Shown: positions 1 through 8,631, counted from the first letter of the stretch. The stretch: 64,000 nucleotides of DNA from Oscillospiraceae bacterium (GCA_021202845.1 JAJQCF010000031.1:20238-84237), one strand, 5' to 3'. Translations and numbers: made by a program. Notes: generated by a model not told the origin, from the letters alone.

Positions 1-931
1 GTTCACCATAACAATGGTCGGCGACTGCACGTTCGACACCGTGGCCGCCTACCGCGGAACGGAGTACGGCTACGACGCCGTTATCGGCGGCGACTGGAGC
101 TATCCCTTTGCCGAGACGATAGAGTATTTCGCGGACGACGACTTTTCCATGGCCAACTTGGAGGTTGTGCTCTCCGACTCGGACGCGGCGGCGACGGCCA
201 AAACATTCACGTTCCGCGCCTCGTCGGACTACGCGAACATACTCTCGTGCGGGAGCATTGAGTTCGCCACCATTGCCAACAACCACATCCTTGATTACGG
301 TCAGACCGGCTACGACGACACAAAGGCCGCGCTGGACGCCGTGGGCGTGGCCTACGCGGGGCGCGACGAGTACGCCGTTTACGAGACGGAAAGCGGACTG
401 AGCATTGGCGTCTACGCCGTGAGCTTCGGCACTACGGCGCAGATACAGGCCGGAATCGCGGCGCTGCAGGAGCTGGACTGCGACTTCATAATCGCCGCGC
501 TGCACTGGGGAGACGAGGGCAGCTACAGCCCCAACTCCACGCAGATTTCGCAGGGCCGCGCCGCCATAGACGCGGGAGCGGACATAGTCTACGGCAGCCA
601 CCCGCACACGCTCCAGCCCGTTGAAGAATACAACGGCGGCTACATCTACTACAGTCTCGGCAACTGGTCGTTCGGAGGCAACACCGACCCGCGCGACAAG
701 GACACCGTAATTCTCCGCCTCACGCTGGAGCGCAATGAAAACGGCGAGGTCAGCATCACGCAGCGCGAGCACATTCCCTGCGCCTGCTCCGGCACGGAGT
801 CCGGCAACAACTATCAGCCCGTGCCCTATGAGGAGGGCAGCGAGGGCTATTTAAGAGTTCTCAGCAAGTTGGACGGCACCTACTCCGGCGGGAACCTCTC
901 AATAGACTACTCATACTCGGCAAACGAATAA
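1..931 (+). CDS. CapA/PGA_cap family protein, 5' partial
   Basis: The start lies outside the window: the frame is open from base 2 and the first residues (FTITMVGDCTFDT) already belong to the conserved beginning of the domain. Family marks seen in order are the metal-site-like GD, NLEVVL, IANNHILDYG, ALHWGDE, YGSHPHTLQPVEEY and YYSLGN. Relatives are metallophosphoesterase-like proteins linked to poly-gamma-glutamate capsules, or secreted lipoproteins of unknown substrate; the missing N terminus probably held a signal peptide. A strong intrinsic terminator follows within 16 bp, so this gene ends its transcription unit. No neighbour shows which polymer it serves. Confidence 0.8.
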   Translation, partial: FTITMVGDCTFDTVAAYRGTEYGYDAVIGGDWSYPFAETIEYFADDDFSMANLEVVLSDSDAAATAKTFTFRASSDYANILSCGSIEFATIANNHILDYGQTGYDDTKAALDAVGVAYAGRDEYAVYETESGLSIGVYAVSFGTTAQIQAGIAALQELDCDFIIAALHWGDEGSYSPNSTQISQGRAAIDAGADIVYGSHPHTLQPVEEYNGGYIYYSLGNWSFGGNTDPRDKDTVILRLTLERNENGEVSITQREHIPCACSGTESGNNYQPVPYEEGSEGYLRVLSKLDGTYSGGNLSIDYSYSANE

Positions 932-946
932 TCTGTTTGAAGCCAA

Positions 947-981
947 AGCAGCGGCTCCCGCGAGGAGCCGCTGCTTTTTTT
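947..981 (+). terminator. intrinsic terminator of the CapA-like gene
   Basis: A 12-bp stem (947-958 pairing with 964-975) with a 5-nt loop is followed directly by a run of T. It lies just after the stop at 931. Confidence 0.9.
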
Positions 982-987
982 ATAAGA

Positions 988-1024
988 ATAAATAAAACAC
1001 TCCCCGCGCCGAAAGCGCGGGGAG
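988..1024 (-). terminator. intrinsic terminator of the substrate-binding protein gene
   Basis: A GC-rich stem (1000-1009 pairing with 1015-1024) is followed, reading the minus strand, by TGTTTTATTTATT. It closes the minus-strand gene that ends at 1053, converging with the terminator of the CapA-like gene. Confidence 0.8.
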
Positions 1025-1052
1025 CGGGACAGATATGAGTTTTAATAGGTCA

Positions 1053-2123
1053 TTATTCCTCGATAGCGGTGTAGTCCTCGGGAACTTCGATGCCGAGGAA
1101 CTCGCAGTTGGAGACGTTGTACTCCTTGGTGACCTCGGGGGCGTACTCAATAGCCATGGTGCTGACGTCGGCGCCGTTGACAAGAATCTCGTAAGCCATT
1201 TCACCGGTGATGTATCCGATGTCGTAGTAGCTGATGGACAGCGTAGCAACGCCGCAGCCGGAGCAAATGCCTTCTTCACCGGCGACAACGGGAACGCCGG
1301 CGGCCAGAACCACGTTGGCAATAGCCTCGGTGTTGTTGGCGGCGGTGTTGTCGGTGGGAACGTAGATGACATCGCAGCTGTCGCAGGCGGCCTGAGTTAC
1401 GGAGGTGAGGTCGTTGGTGTCGGTGAAAGAGTACCACTCAACCTCATAGCCGTAGTCCTGCAGATAGCCCTCGATGACGGTGCACTGGTAAACGCTGTTC
1501 GGCTCGGCGGAGCAGTAGAGCAGGCCTACGGTCTCGGCGTCGGGGAACAGCTCGTTAATCATGTCGGCCTGCTGGTCAAGGGGAGCGAGGTCGGAGGTGC
1601 CGGAGACGTTGCCGCCGACGGTGCCGGTCCAGTCGTCTATGTCCAGAGCGGAGGCGTAGTCGGTGATGGAGGTGCCGAGCACGGGGATAGTGCTGGTGGC
1701 GGAAACGGCGGCCTGCAGAGCGGCGGTGGCGTTGGCCATGATGAGGTCAACACCGGCGGCAACGAAGCCGTCGACAATGGTGGTGCAGTTTGTGCTCTCG
1801 CCGGAAGCGTTGAGGTAGTCGAACGTGACGTTCTCCTCGCCCAGCAGCTCGGTCAGGGCGTCCATAAAGCCTTGGCTGGCGGCGTCCAGAGCGTCGTGCT
1901 GAACGAGCTGAACAATGCCTATGCTGTAGGTCTCGGCGGCCTCGTCGGCGGGAGCCTCGTCCTCGGCATCGGCATCGTCGGCGGCAGTGTCCGCGGCGGT
2001 GTCGGCAGCGGTGTCAGCCGCTGTGTCGGTTGCAGTGCTGGCGGTGGTGCTTGAAGAGCCGCAGCCCGCGAAGAGGCAGCAGACAAGCGCAAGCGCCATG
2101 ATGAGTGCAAGAATCTTTTTCAT
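1053..2123 (-). CDS. ABC transporter substrate-binding lipoprotein (ABC_sub_bind / TrpX-like family)
   Basis: A 356-residue lipoprotein precursor: an N-terminal signal with lipobox LFAGC, then a low-complexity linker with repeated DTAA units (about residues 30-60), then a two-lobed periplasmic-binding fold that fits the ABC_sub_bind family (COG2984). Cues are YSIGIVQLVQHDALD at the start of the mature domain, GVDLIMANATAALQA, VGLLYCSAEPNS and VIYVPTDNT. Relatives capture small ligands, in some species aromatic amino acids, for a permease and ATPase usually encoded next door. Here no permease or ATPase follows, so the partner is unknown. A good Shine-Dalgarno AGGAGG precedes the ATG. Both the promoter and an AT-rich palindrome lie upstream. 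Confidence 0.8.
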   Translation of the reverse strand: MKKILALIMALALVCCLFAGCGSSSTTASTATDTAADTAADTAADTAADDADAEDEAPADEAAETYSIGIVQLVQHDALDAASQGFMDALTELLGEENVTFDYLNASGESTNCTTIVDGFVAAGVDLIMANATAALQAAVSATSTIPVLGTSITDYASALDIDDWTGTVGGNVSGTSDLAPLDQQADMINELFPDAETVGLLYCSAEPNSVYQCTVIEGYLQDYGYEVEWYSFTDTNDLTSVTQAACDSCDVIYVPTDNTAANNTEAIANVVLAAGVPVVAGEEGICSGCGVATLSISYYDIGYITGEMAYEILVNGADVSTMAIEYAPEVTKEYNVSNCEFLGIEVPEDYTAIEE

Positions 2124-2189
2124 CGTGTGTTTTTTCCTCCTGAAATGTTTTTATTGCAGCGCGGAGCCGCCCGCGCCGGTTTCTTTAAC

Positions 2190-2212
2190 AGTTTAAATAG
2201 AATATTTAAACT
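2190..2212 (-). promoter_or_regulatory. 23-bp palindrome just downstream of the minus promoter (operator candidate)
   Basis: Perfect inverted repeat with 10-bp arms AGTTTAAATA / TATTTAAACT around a 3-nt centre. It begins about 11 bp downstream of the -10 box at 2223-2228, so it covers the likely transcription start of the orphan substrate-binding protein gene. That position fits a repressor site; the regulator is unknown. Confidence 0.5.
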
Positions 2213-2222
2213 CAGCGAAAGC

Positions 2223-2251
2223 ATTATATCACCGTCAACGCCGCAAAACAA
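2223..2251 (-). promoter_or_regulatory. SigA-type promoter of the orphan substrate-binding protein gene
   Basis: On the minus strand TTGTTT (2251-2246), a 17-bp spacer and a consensus TATAAT (2228-2223). Confidence 0.65.
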
Positions 2252-2337
2252 GTGTTATTTCGCACAATGGTTGCAAATGTTCGCAAAAGTCGGATTGTTG
2301 AATTTGCCGTTTTAATGTAAAAAGGGACAGCTTGCAC

Positions 2338-2366
2338 TTGACATTTGCGTCGAAAAATAGTAACTT
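2338..2366 (+). promoter_or_regulatory. SigA-type promoter of the liv operon
   Basis: Consensus -35 TTGACA (2338-2343), a 17-bp spacer and TAACTT (2361-2366), about 65 bp upstream of the livJ-like start codon. Confidence 0.7.
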
Positions 2367-2371
2367 TTAAG

Positions 2372-2403
2372 GCAATAAAGATGTAATGACATGTCTTTAT
2401 TGC
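2372..2403 (+). promoter_or_regulatory. 5'-leader hairpin of the liv operon
   Basis: Perfect 10-bp stem GCAATAAAGA / TCTTTATTGC with a 12-nt loop, at the very start of the predicted mRNA and 15 bp before the Shine-Dalgarno. Such 5'-terminal stems often stabilise abundant mRNAs; a regulatory role is only possible. Confidence 0.5.
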
Positions 2404-2432
2404 TATTCTATTTTAAAAGGAGCATGACTTAC

Positions 2433-3713
2433 ATGAAAAAGTTTCTTGCACTAATCATGGCTGTCGCTATGGTCTGCTGCCTGTTCACAGGCTGCGGTTC
2501 CTCCAGCAGCAGCACCACCACCAGCACTGCTGACAGCTCTTCCTCTGCCAGCGACAGCGCCGCCGCTGACGACAGCGCTTCCACTGAAGACACCGCATCA
2601 GAACTCTCCGACGAGGGCAGCGGCGAAATCGTAATCGCTCTTATCGCCAACACCACCGGCGACTACGCCATGTACGGCGTGCCCGTGCGCAACGGCGCTA
2701 TGCTTTATATTGACCAGCTCAACGAGGCCGGCGGCATCAACGGCAAGCAGATAACCGTTCTTGAGTACGACGACAAGGGCGACGGTCTGGAAGCCGTCAA
2801 CTCTTTCAACCTCGCTATGGAGCAGGGTATCTCCGCCGTTATCGGCTCCGTTCTGACCAGCCCGACCATTACTCTGGCCGACGCGACCTACGAGGCCAAC
2901 GTGCCCCAGATAACCGCTTCCGCTACCGCTGCCGGCGTTACCCGTCTTGACCCCGACGATGACGCTTCCGGCATCCGCACCAACGTGTTCCGTTCCTGCT
3001 TCATCGACCCGTTCCAGGGCTCCAAGATGGCTGACTACGCCGTCAACAAGCTGGGCGCCTCCACAGCCGCTATCCTCTATGAGAGCGGCAGCGACTACTC
3101 CGAGGGTCTGATGGACGCCTTTATCGAGACTGCCGAAGAGCTCGGCCTTGAGATAGTTGCCACCGAAGCGTTTGCCACCGGCGACAAGGACTACAGCGCT
3201 CAGATGACCAACATCGCCGCTGCCAACCCTGACGTCGTGTTCATGCCCATTTACTACGGCGAGGCCGGACTTGCCGTCACTCAGGGCCGTCAGGCCGGTC
3301 TGACCGCCACTATCATGGGCGCTGACGGCTGGGGCAGCATCTCCGAGTACGCCTCCGCCGAGGACCTCGAGGGCAGCGTATACTGCTCCGGCTATGCTCC
3401 CGGAACCGAGTCTGTCGCCCAGTTCGAGGCTGACTATGAGGCCGCTTACGGCGAAGCCGTGCCCAACATGTTCGCTCCTCTCGCTTATGACGCGGCTATG
3501 CTGCTGTGCAACGCTATAGCCGAGGCTGAGGCTCAGGGTCTCACCGCCGGCAGCGATGCTTACCGTCAGGCCATTATCGACGCTCTGGCCGCCACCGACG
3601 GCACCGAGGGCATCACCGGCACCTACACCTTCGACGAATACAACGACCCCATCAAGTCCGCCGCTATCCTCCGTGTTGAGGACGGCTCCGAGAACTTCGT
3701 AGAGCTCTATTAA
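2433..3713 (+). CDS. livJ: branched-chain amino acid ABC transporter substrate-binding lipoprotein
   Basis: 426-residue lipoprotein precursor with lipobox LFTGC and a Ser/Thr/Asp-rich linker, then a LivJ/LivK-type Peripla_BP_6 domain. Seen motifs are IVIALIANTTGDYAMYG, NGAMLYIDQLNEAGGINGK, AVIGSVLTSPT and YYGEAGLAVTQGRQAG. It binds the ligand outside the membrane and hands it to LivHM. The ATG at 2433 is chosen because GGAG lies 10 bp upstream; an in-frame ATG at 2424 has the SD too close, and one at 2391 has none and would precede the signal peptide. It is first in a five-gene operon and separated from livH by an attenuator-like hairpin. The ligand could be another amino acid. Confidence 0.88.
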   Translation: MKKFLALIMAVAMVCCLFTGCGSSSSSTTTSTADSSSSASDSAAADDSASTEDTASELSDEGSGEIVIALIANTTGDYAMYGVPVRNGAMLYIDQLNEAGGINGKQITVLEYDDKGDGLEAVNSFNLAMEQGISAVIGSVLTSPTITLADATYEANVPQITASATAAGVTRLDPDDDASGIRTNVFRSCFIDPFQGSKMADYAVNKLGASTAAILYESGSDYSEGLMDAFIETAEELGLEIVATEAFATGDKDYSAQMTNIAAANPDVVFMPIYYGEAGLAVTQGRQAGLTATIMGADGWGSISEYASAEDLEGSVYCSGYAPGTESVAQFEADYEAAYGEAVPNMFAPLAYDAAMLLCNAIAEAEAQGLTAGSDAYRQAIIDALAATDGTEGITGTYTFDEYNDPIKSAAILRVEDGSENFVELY

Positions 3714-3754
3714 GGAAGGACTTTTCAGGTCCCCTGAACACATATCTTTAGGCA

Positions 3755-3791
3755 GTGCGGGGGAGGCCAATGCCTCTCTCGCACAGTTTTT
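3755..3791 (+). terminator. intra-operon attenuator between livJ and livH
   Basis: A 13-bp stem (3755-3767 with 3772-3784, two G-U pairs) with loop CAAT is followed by AGTTTTTA. It would end many transcripts after livJ and so give more binding protein than membrane subunits. Confidence 0.7.
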
Positions 3792-3840
3792 ATAACGAAG
3801 CACACTGCAAAAAGAGAACCAATTAGTGAGGAGTGACAGT

Positions 3841-4719
3841 ATGAACTTCATCAGCCAGATAATAAACGGGCTGCAGCTCGGCTCGATTTATGCGCTTGTG
3901 GCGCTGGGCTACAGCATGGTGTACGGTATAATACTTCTCCTGAACTTTGCCCACGGCGACATTATAATGGTTGGCGCTTATGTTGTTTACTACTGCATTG
4001 CCTCCTACTCTCTGCCGCCGATTGTGGCTATAGTTCTGGCTATTGTAACCGCTACGCTGCTGGGCGTTATAATTGAAAAGGTGGCCTACACGCCGCTGAG
4101 AAGCGCCCCGCGACTGAGCCTGCTCATAACCGCAATCGGAATGTCGTTCCTGTTGGAAAACGGCGCGCAGCTTGTTTTCGGCTCGGACACAAAAACTATG
4201 GCGCAGGCTCCGCTAATCTCCGGCTCGCTCAGCCTCGGCGATGTCAGCATAACCAAGGCCGCCGCGATAACCATTGTCGTCAGCATCATATCCATGATTC
4301 TGCTCACGGTGCTTGTGAGAAAAACCAAAATGGGCAAGGCCATGCGCGCCGTCAGCGAGGATATGGGCGCGGCGCAGCTCATGGGCATAAGCATAAACCG
4401 CACCATTTCTTTTACCTTCGCGGTAGGCTCCGCTCTCGCGGGCATTGGAGCGGTGCTGCACATAGCCTCCTACTTTCAGGCCAGCCCCACAATGGGCTCC
4501 ATGCTGGGTCTTAAAGCCTTCGTCGCCGCCGTGCTTGGCGGAATCGGCTCCATACCCGGCGCCATGGTCGGAGGATTCCTTATAGGCATGGTGGAGACGT
4601 TGGTTATCGCCGCGGGTCTTTCCACATGGAAGGACGGCGTGGTGTTTGCCATTTTGATTATTGTCCTCATTGTCAAGCCCACCGGCATCATGGGCGAGTC
4701 CATGACAGAAAAGGTCTGA
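3841..4719 (+). CDS. livH: branched-chain amino acid ABC transporter permease LivH
   Basis: 292-residue integral membrane permease of the LivH family. Evidence: hydrophobic segments along its whole length, the opening FISQIINGLQLGSIYALVALGYSMVYGI, and AFVAAVLGGIGSIPGAMVGG, the cytoplasmic loop that contacts the ATPase in this family. The ATG at 3841 is preceded by GAGGAG at good spacing; a GTG 15 bp earlier is less likely because it overlaps that SD. It pairs with LivM to form the membrane channel of the importer, and sits 10 bp before livM. Confidence 0.92.
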   Translation: MNFISQIINGLQLGSIYALVALGYSMVYGIILLLNFAHGDIIMVGAYVVYYCIASYSLPPIVAIVLAIVTATLLGVIIEKVAYTPLRSAPRLSLLITAIGMSFLLENGAQLVFGSDTKTMAQAPLISGSLSLGDVSITKAAAITIVVSIISMILLTVLVRKTKMGKAMRAVSEDMGAAQLMGISINRTISFTFAVGSALAGIGAVLHIASYFQASPTMGSMLGLKAFVAAVLGGIGSIPGAMVGGFLIGMVETLVIAAGLSTWKDGVVFAILIIVLIVKPTGIMGESMTEKV

Positions 4720-4729
4720 GGTGACGGAT

Positions 4730-5818
4730 ATGAAAAACACACTTTCCTCCTCAGCTCGCATACCGATGCCGGCGCGCTACGGCATTAACTTGGCTCTGAC
4801 CGTCCTGCTCTGGGGCGCGCTGGTGCTGATGATGGCGGGCGGCGTTATAAGCAACTATTGGCAGGGCATTATGGTGACGGTCGGCATAAACGTAATTCTT
4901 GCCGTCTCCCTGAACATTGCCACCGGCTATCTGGGACAGCTGCCGCTGGGTCACGCGGGCTTTATGGCCGTCGGCGCTTACGCGGGCGGACTGTTCATGA
5001 AGGCCACTCCGCTGGCCTCGCTCATCAGCTCCGGCGACACCGCCGCGACTGTGCCGTGGATTATTTTGGCGCTGCTCATCTCCGGCCTTGTGGCCGCGGT
5101 ATTCGGCCTCATAATCGGCATTCCGGCTCTGCGTCTCAAGGGCGACTATCTGGCCATTCTGACGCTGGGCTTCGGCGAAATAATCCGCGTTGTCATCACG
5201 AATATCGACTCTGTGCTGGGCTTCAAGTTCACCTACGGCGCGGCCGGTCTGAAGCAGATACCCAAAATCTCTAACTTCACGCTCGTTTTCCTCTGCGTGG
5301 CGCTGACCTGCCTTATAATCCACATGGTTATGAAGTCCCGCCACGGCCGCGCGATACTCTCCATTCGTGAAAACGAGATTGCCGCCGAGAGCTGCGGCAT
5401 AAACATAACCTACTACAAGGTTATGGCCTTTGCCCTGAGCGCATTTTTCGCGGGCATAGCCGGCTGCCTCTACGCGGGCTACCTCGGCAGCCTGTTCCCC
5501 TCCACCTTCAAGTTTATGAAGTCCATAGAAATACTCGTCATGGTGGTGCTGGGCGGTATGGGCTCCATGCTGGGCAGCGTGCTGGCGGCCACGGTGCTGA
5601 CAGTTGTCAGCGAGCTGCTGCGCTCCCTCGGCGATTTGCGCATGGTGTTCTACTCGCTCATACTGGTTGTGATGATGATTTTCCGCCCCAAGGGACTGCT
5701 GGGAACCTACGACTTCTCGGTGTCCAGAATCCTTGAAAAGTGTATCAATATGTTCAAGTCAAAGTCCTCGACGGGTCAAGAGGCGAATGCGGAAAGCGAA
5801 GGAGGGGAGAGCAAATGA
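4730..5818 (+). CDS. livM: branched-chain amino acid ABC transporter permease LivM
   Basis: 362-residue permease, partner of LivH. Family marks are VGINVILAVSLNIATGYLGQ, LPLGHAGFMAVGAYAGG, LTLGFGEIIRV and VLGGMGSMLGS, with about nine hydrophobic segments and a charged hydrophilic tail of some 30 residues. The ATG at 4730 has GAGGTG upstream; the GTG at 4721 is part of that SD. The last codons overlap livG by 4 bp (ATGA), so the two are probably translationally coupled. Confidence 0.92.
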   Translation: MKNTLSSSARIPMPARYGINLALTVLLWGALVLMMAGGVISNYWQGIMVTVGINVILAVSLNIATGYLGQLPLGHAGFMAVGAYAGGLFMKATPLASLISSGDTAATVPWIILALLISGLVAAVFGLIIGIPALRLKGDYLAILTLGFGEIIRVVITNIDSVLGFKFTYGAAGLKQIPKISNFTLVFLCVALTCLIIHMVMKSRHGRAILSIRENEIAAESCGINITYYKVMAFALSAFFAGIAGCLYAGYLGSLFPSTFKFMKSIEILVMVVLGGMGSMLGSVLAATVLTVVSELLRSLGDLRMVFYSLILVVMMIFRPKGLLGTYDFSVSRILEKCINMFKSKSSTGQEANAESEGGESK

Positions 5819-6672
5819 GCAGCGACAAGCGTAAAATTCCCATTCCCAAGATGGTTCCCGTGCCGAATCCGAACATTATCCCCGAGCGCGACGTTGACAA
5901 GTCGCCCGTGCTCGAGGCGCGTAACCTCGGCATAGACTTCGGCGGACTTACCGCCGTCAACAATTTCAACATGGCAATCGGTCGCACGGAGATTGCGGGT
6001 CTAATCGGCCCCAACGGCGCGGGCAAGACCACGGTTTTCAACCTGCTGACAAAGGTATACCAGCCCACCCGCGGCACCATACTGCTGGACGGCAAGGACA
6101 CCGCGGGAATGTCCACCATACAGGTCAACCGCGCAGGCATCGCCAGAACATTCCAGAACATTCGCCTGTTCAAGGAGCTGACCGTGCTGGACAACGTGCT
6201 TATCGGCCTGCACAATGAGATGAGCTACAACCTGCCGCAGGCCGTGCTGCGCCTGCCGTCCTACTGGAAGGGCGAGCGCGTGGCTAAAGAGCGCGCGGCG
6301 GAGCTGCTGAGCATATTCGGTATGCAGGATTTGACCGAGGCCAAGGCCGGCTCGCTGCCTTACGGTGCGCAGCGCCGCTTGGAGATTGTTCGCGCGCTGG
6401 CGACGAACCCCAGCCTGCTGCTGCTCGACGAGCCCGCCGCCGGCATGAACCCCAGCGAGACCTCGGAGCTTATGGAAAACATCGTCCGCATACGCGACAC
6501 GTTCCACATAGCTATCATGCTCATAGAGCACGACATGAACCTTGTCATGGGCATATGCGAGGGCATTTGCGTGCTCAACTTCGGCCAGATAATTGCCAAG
6601 GGCACGGCGGACGAAATTCAGTCCAACCCCGCCGTCATCGAGGCCTATCTGGGCAAGCAGAAGGAGGCGTAA
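5815..6672 (+). CDS. livG: branched-chain amino acid ABC transporter ATP-binding protein LivG
   Basis: 285-residue ABC ATPase with Walker A GPNGAGKTT, a Q-loop in ARTFQNIRLF, the signature-position sequence LPYGAQRRLE (a LivG-type variant of LSGGQ), Walker B LLLLDEPAAGMNP and the switch histidine in IEHDM. About 35 residues precede the ATPase domain. It forms a heterodimer with LivF to drive uptake. The start overlaps the livM stop by 4 bp with GGAGGGGAG just upstream. Confidence 0.92.
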   Translation: MSSDKRKIPIPKMVPVPNPNIIPERDVDKSPVLEARNLGIDFGGLTAVNNFNMAIGRTEIAGLIGPNGAGKTTVFNLLTKVYQPTRGTILLDGKDTAGMSTIQVNRAGIARTFQNIRLFKELTVLDNVLIGLHNEMSYNLPQAVLRLPSYWKGERVAKERAAELLSIFGMQDLTEAKAGSLPYGAQRRLEIVRALATNPSLLLLDEPAAGMNPSETSELMENIVRIRDTFHIAIMLIEHDMNLVMGICEGICVLNFGQIIAKGTADEIQSNPAVIEAYLGKQKEA

Positions 6673-6676
6673 GGCA

Positions 6677-7390
6677 GTGTCTGAAGTAATTCTCTCCGTT
6701 GAGGATATCAACGTATACTACGGCGCCATACACGCCATAAAGGGCGTATCGTTTGAGGTGCGCGAGGGCGAGATTGTCACGCTTATCGGCGCGAACGGCG
6801 CGGGCAAGAGCACCGTGCTGAACACCGTCAGCGGTATGCTCCGCAGCAAGACCGGCGACATAAAGTTCTGCGGCAAGTCCATTGCCCACCGCGCGCCGCA
6901 CCTCATCGTCAGCGACGGCATAGCCCAGTGCCCTGAAGGACGCCGCGTTTTTGCCAAGATGACCGTTGAGGAAAACCTTGAAATGGGCGGTTATGTGCGC
7001 CAAAACACAGAGCTGAGCGACTCGGTTGCCCACGTGTTCGACCTTTTCCCGCGCCTGCTGGAGCGCCGCAAGCAGCTTGCCGGCACGCTCTCGGGCGGTG
7101 AGCAGCAGATGCTGGCCATAGGCCGCGCGCTCATGTCCAAGCCCCGCCTGATGATGCTCGACGAGCCGTCTATGGGTCTGGCGCCGATTTTGGTGGAGCA
7201 GATTTTTGACATCATCAAGGAGCTGCACGCCGCGGGCACGACGATACTGCTGGTTGAGCAGAACGCGCAGGCCGCGCTGAGCATAGCCGACCGCGCCTAC
7301 GTTCTCGAAACCGGCAACGTAACCCTCTCCGGCACAGGAGCCGAGCTCATGGCCAGCGACAGCGTCCGCAAGGCATATCTCGGCGGCTAA
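6677..7390 (+). CDS. livF: branched-chain amino acid ABC transporter ATP-binding protein LivF
   Basis: 237-residue ABC ATPase with Walker A GANGAGKST, signature LSGGEQQ, Walker B LMMLDEPSMGLAP and H-loop residues LLVEQNAQ; the glutamine-asparagine in place of the usual histidine is normal for LivF. The start is GTG at 6677, 4 bp after the livG stop, with GGAGG overlapping the livG end. Last gene of the liv operon, followed by a terminator. Confidence 0.92.
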   Translation: MSEVILSVEDINVYYGAIHAIKGVSFEVREGEIVTLIGANGAGKSTVLNTVSGMLRSKTGDIKFCGKSIAHRAPHLIVSDGIAQCPEGRRVFAKMTVEENLEMGGYVRQNTELSDSVAHVFDLFPRLLERRKQLAGTLSGGEQQMLAIGRALMSKPRLMMLDEPSMGLAPILVEQIFDIIKELHAAGTTILLVEQNAQAALSIADRAYVLETGNVTLSGTGAELMASDSVRKAYLGG

Positions 7391-7411
7391 AACGAAATAA
7401 TATAATTCAAG

Positions 7412-7447
7412 CGGAGGTTCCCCAAAACGCGGGAGCCTCCGTTTTTT
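7412..7447 (+). terminator. intrinsic terminator of the liv operon
   Basis: An 11-bp stem (7412-7422 with 7431-7441, one G-U) followed by six T. Confidence 0.9.
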
Positions 7448-7501
7448 GTCAGAGTGGCAGGACGTTTTGCGCGCGTATGAGTACATCAGGGAGGTGGAAC
7501 A

Positions 7502-7720
7502 ATGACAAAGGAGGAATTTGCCGCGCAGCTGCGGCATAGGCTTGAGCATATGCCCGAGGCCGAGACGGACAAGTCGGTTGAATTTTATCTGGAGCTTATT
7601 GACGACCGCATGGAGGAGGGCGCGGACGAGGCGGAGGCGGTGGCCGCTCTCGGCAGTTTGGACGAGATAACGGCGAACATTGTCGCCGAGCTGCCGCCGG
7701 CCGCTGTGGGAGCTGATTAA
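7502..7720 (+). CDS. DUF1700/HAAS-domain protein, short and possibly frameshifted
   Basis: 72 residues that match the HAAS (DUF1700) N-terminal domain: MTKEEFAAQLRHRLEHMP, FYLELIDDRMEEG, AVAALGSLDEI. GGAGGTGG is upstream. Relatives usually continue into a membrane part and sit before DUF4097 proteins, as here. In the next frame, a stretch starting PLWELIKLLARLLRRL runs without stop from about 7700 to a TGA at 7797-7799, which overlaps the GTG start of the next gene by 3 bp. That coupling suggests the original gene ended at 7799 and that one extra base near 7690-7702 broke it. Alternatively the short form is real and the second frame is chance. Confidence 0.65.
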   Translation: MTKEEFAAQLRHRLEHMPEAETDKSVEFYLELIDDRMEEGADEAEAVAALGSLDEITANIVAELPPAAVGAD

Positions 7721-7795
7721 GCTCCTTGCGCGTCTGCTGCGGCGGCTCGGGCGCTGGCTCAAGAGCAAATTTATCGGCAGAGGGGGAGAGGGGAC

Positions 7796-8554
7796 GTGAA
7801 AAAACTTCTCACTATCGGAATTATTATGCTTGCCGCGGGCTGCTGCCTCATGTTCGGCGGCTGGCGCGGCATGGAGAGCGCGGCGGAGAGCGGCGCGGAG
7901 GAGACATCGTCCGCTATAAGCGGCATAGGGCGCTATGGTGTGCTGACCCGCCGCGAATATACTTTTTCCGCCGACGGCGCGGCAAGCGTCGTCATCTGTG
8001 AAGCGCGCGGAGACGTGGAGATAGGCGCGTCGCCCGACGGAGATATTCACGTCGTCACGCACGAGAGCGACAGCCGCAGCTATGAAATGGCCTACAACGG
8101 CTCCGCGTTCGAGATTACCGCCGCGGCTACGGAGGACTTTAGCATCAGCTTTGACTTCTACGTCGCCGACGACCTCAAGTTAGAGGTGCTGCTGCCGAAC
8201 GGCCTCGACGTGAGCGCCGAGACTGACGTGGGCGACATCAAGGCCGAGGGCTTGTCACCGCGCTCGCTGACCGCCGCGGCAGACTACGGAGATATTAAGG
8301 CGGAAGGCGTTTCGGCGAATACTGTTCGGCTGGATACCGAAGCGGGCGACATTGAAGCGGAAAAAATAGACGCGGAGAGCGTCTACATAACATCTAATAC
8401 GGGCGACATCAAGCTGAAAAAGTGCTCCGCGCGGACTGTTTATCTCACGGCAGAGCTTGGCGACAGCAGCCTGCCATCCGAGAGCCGCGGCGGACACATT
8501 TCTCTGGACGTTTACACCGCCTGCGGAGATATTGAAATAGAGTTTGAGAGGTAG
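7796..8554 (+). CDS. DUF4097 beta-strand repeat protein
   Basis: 252 residues starting with GTG: a short N-terminal hydrophobic segment (about residues 3-21), then a repetitive beta-helix-like domain in which units with GDI/GDIK/GDIE recur (VGDIKAE, YGDIKAE, AGDIEAE, TGDIKLK, CGDIEIE). This is the DUF4097 pattern. Members are anchored at the membrane and face outward or to the cell envelope; their function is not known. The paired HAAS protein is thought to sense or regulate in such gene pairs. Start overlaps the alternative end of the previous frame. Confidence 0.8.
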   Translation: MKKLLTIGIIMLAAGCCLMFGGWRGMESAAESGAEETSSAISGIGRYGVLTRREYTFSADGAASVVICEARGDVEIGASPDGDIHVVTHESDSRSYEMAYNGSAFEITAAATEDFSISFDFYVADDLKLEVLLPNGLDVSAETDVGDIKAEGLSPRSLTAAADYGDIKAEGVSANTVRLDTEAGDIEAEKIDAESVYITSNTGDIKLKKCSARTVYLTAELGDSSLPSESRGGHISLDVYTACGDIEIEFER

Positions 8555-8631
8555 CGTGGTGATAATACACCAAAGCCGCGGCCGCCTCGCGCAGAAAAAC
8601 TGCCTTTTGCATATTTCTTTTTGCCGCGCGG

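Noticed and set aside
1035..2054. Long plus-strand open frame opposite the ABC_sub_bind gene
   Set aside because: Shadow frame; the minus strand has signal peptide, SD, promoter and terminator.
2598..3851. Long antisense open frame opposite livJ (417 codons)
   Set aside because: Composition shadow of a GC-rich gene: no SD, Val/Gly/His-rich nonsense protein, and the plus strand encodes a clear binding protein. The same holds for other long antisense frames, for example 34959-36242, 50004-51578 and 53618-55306.
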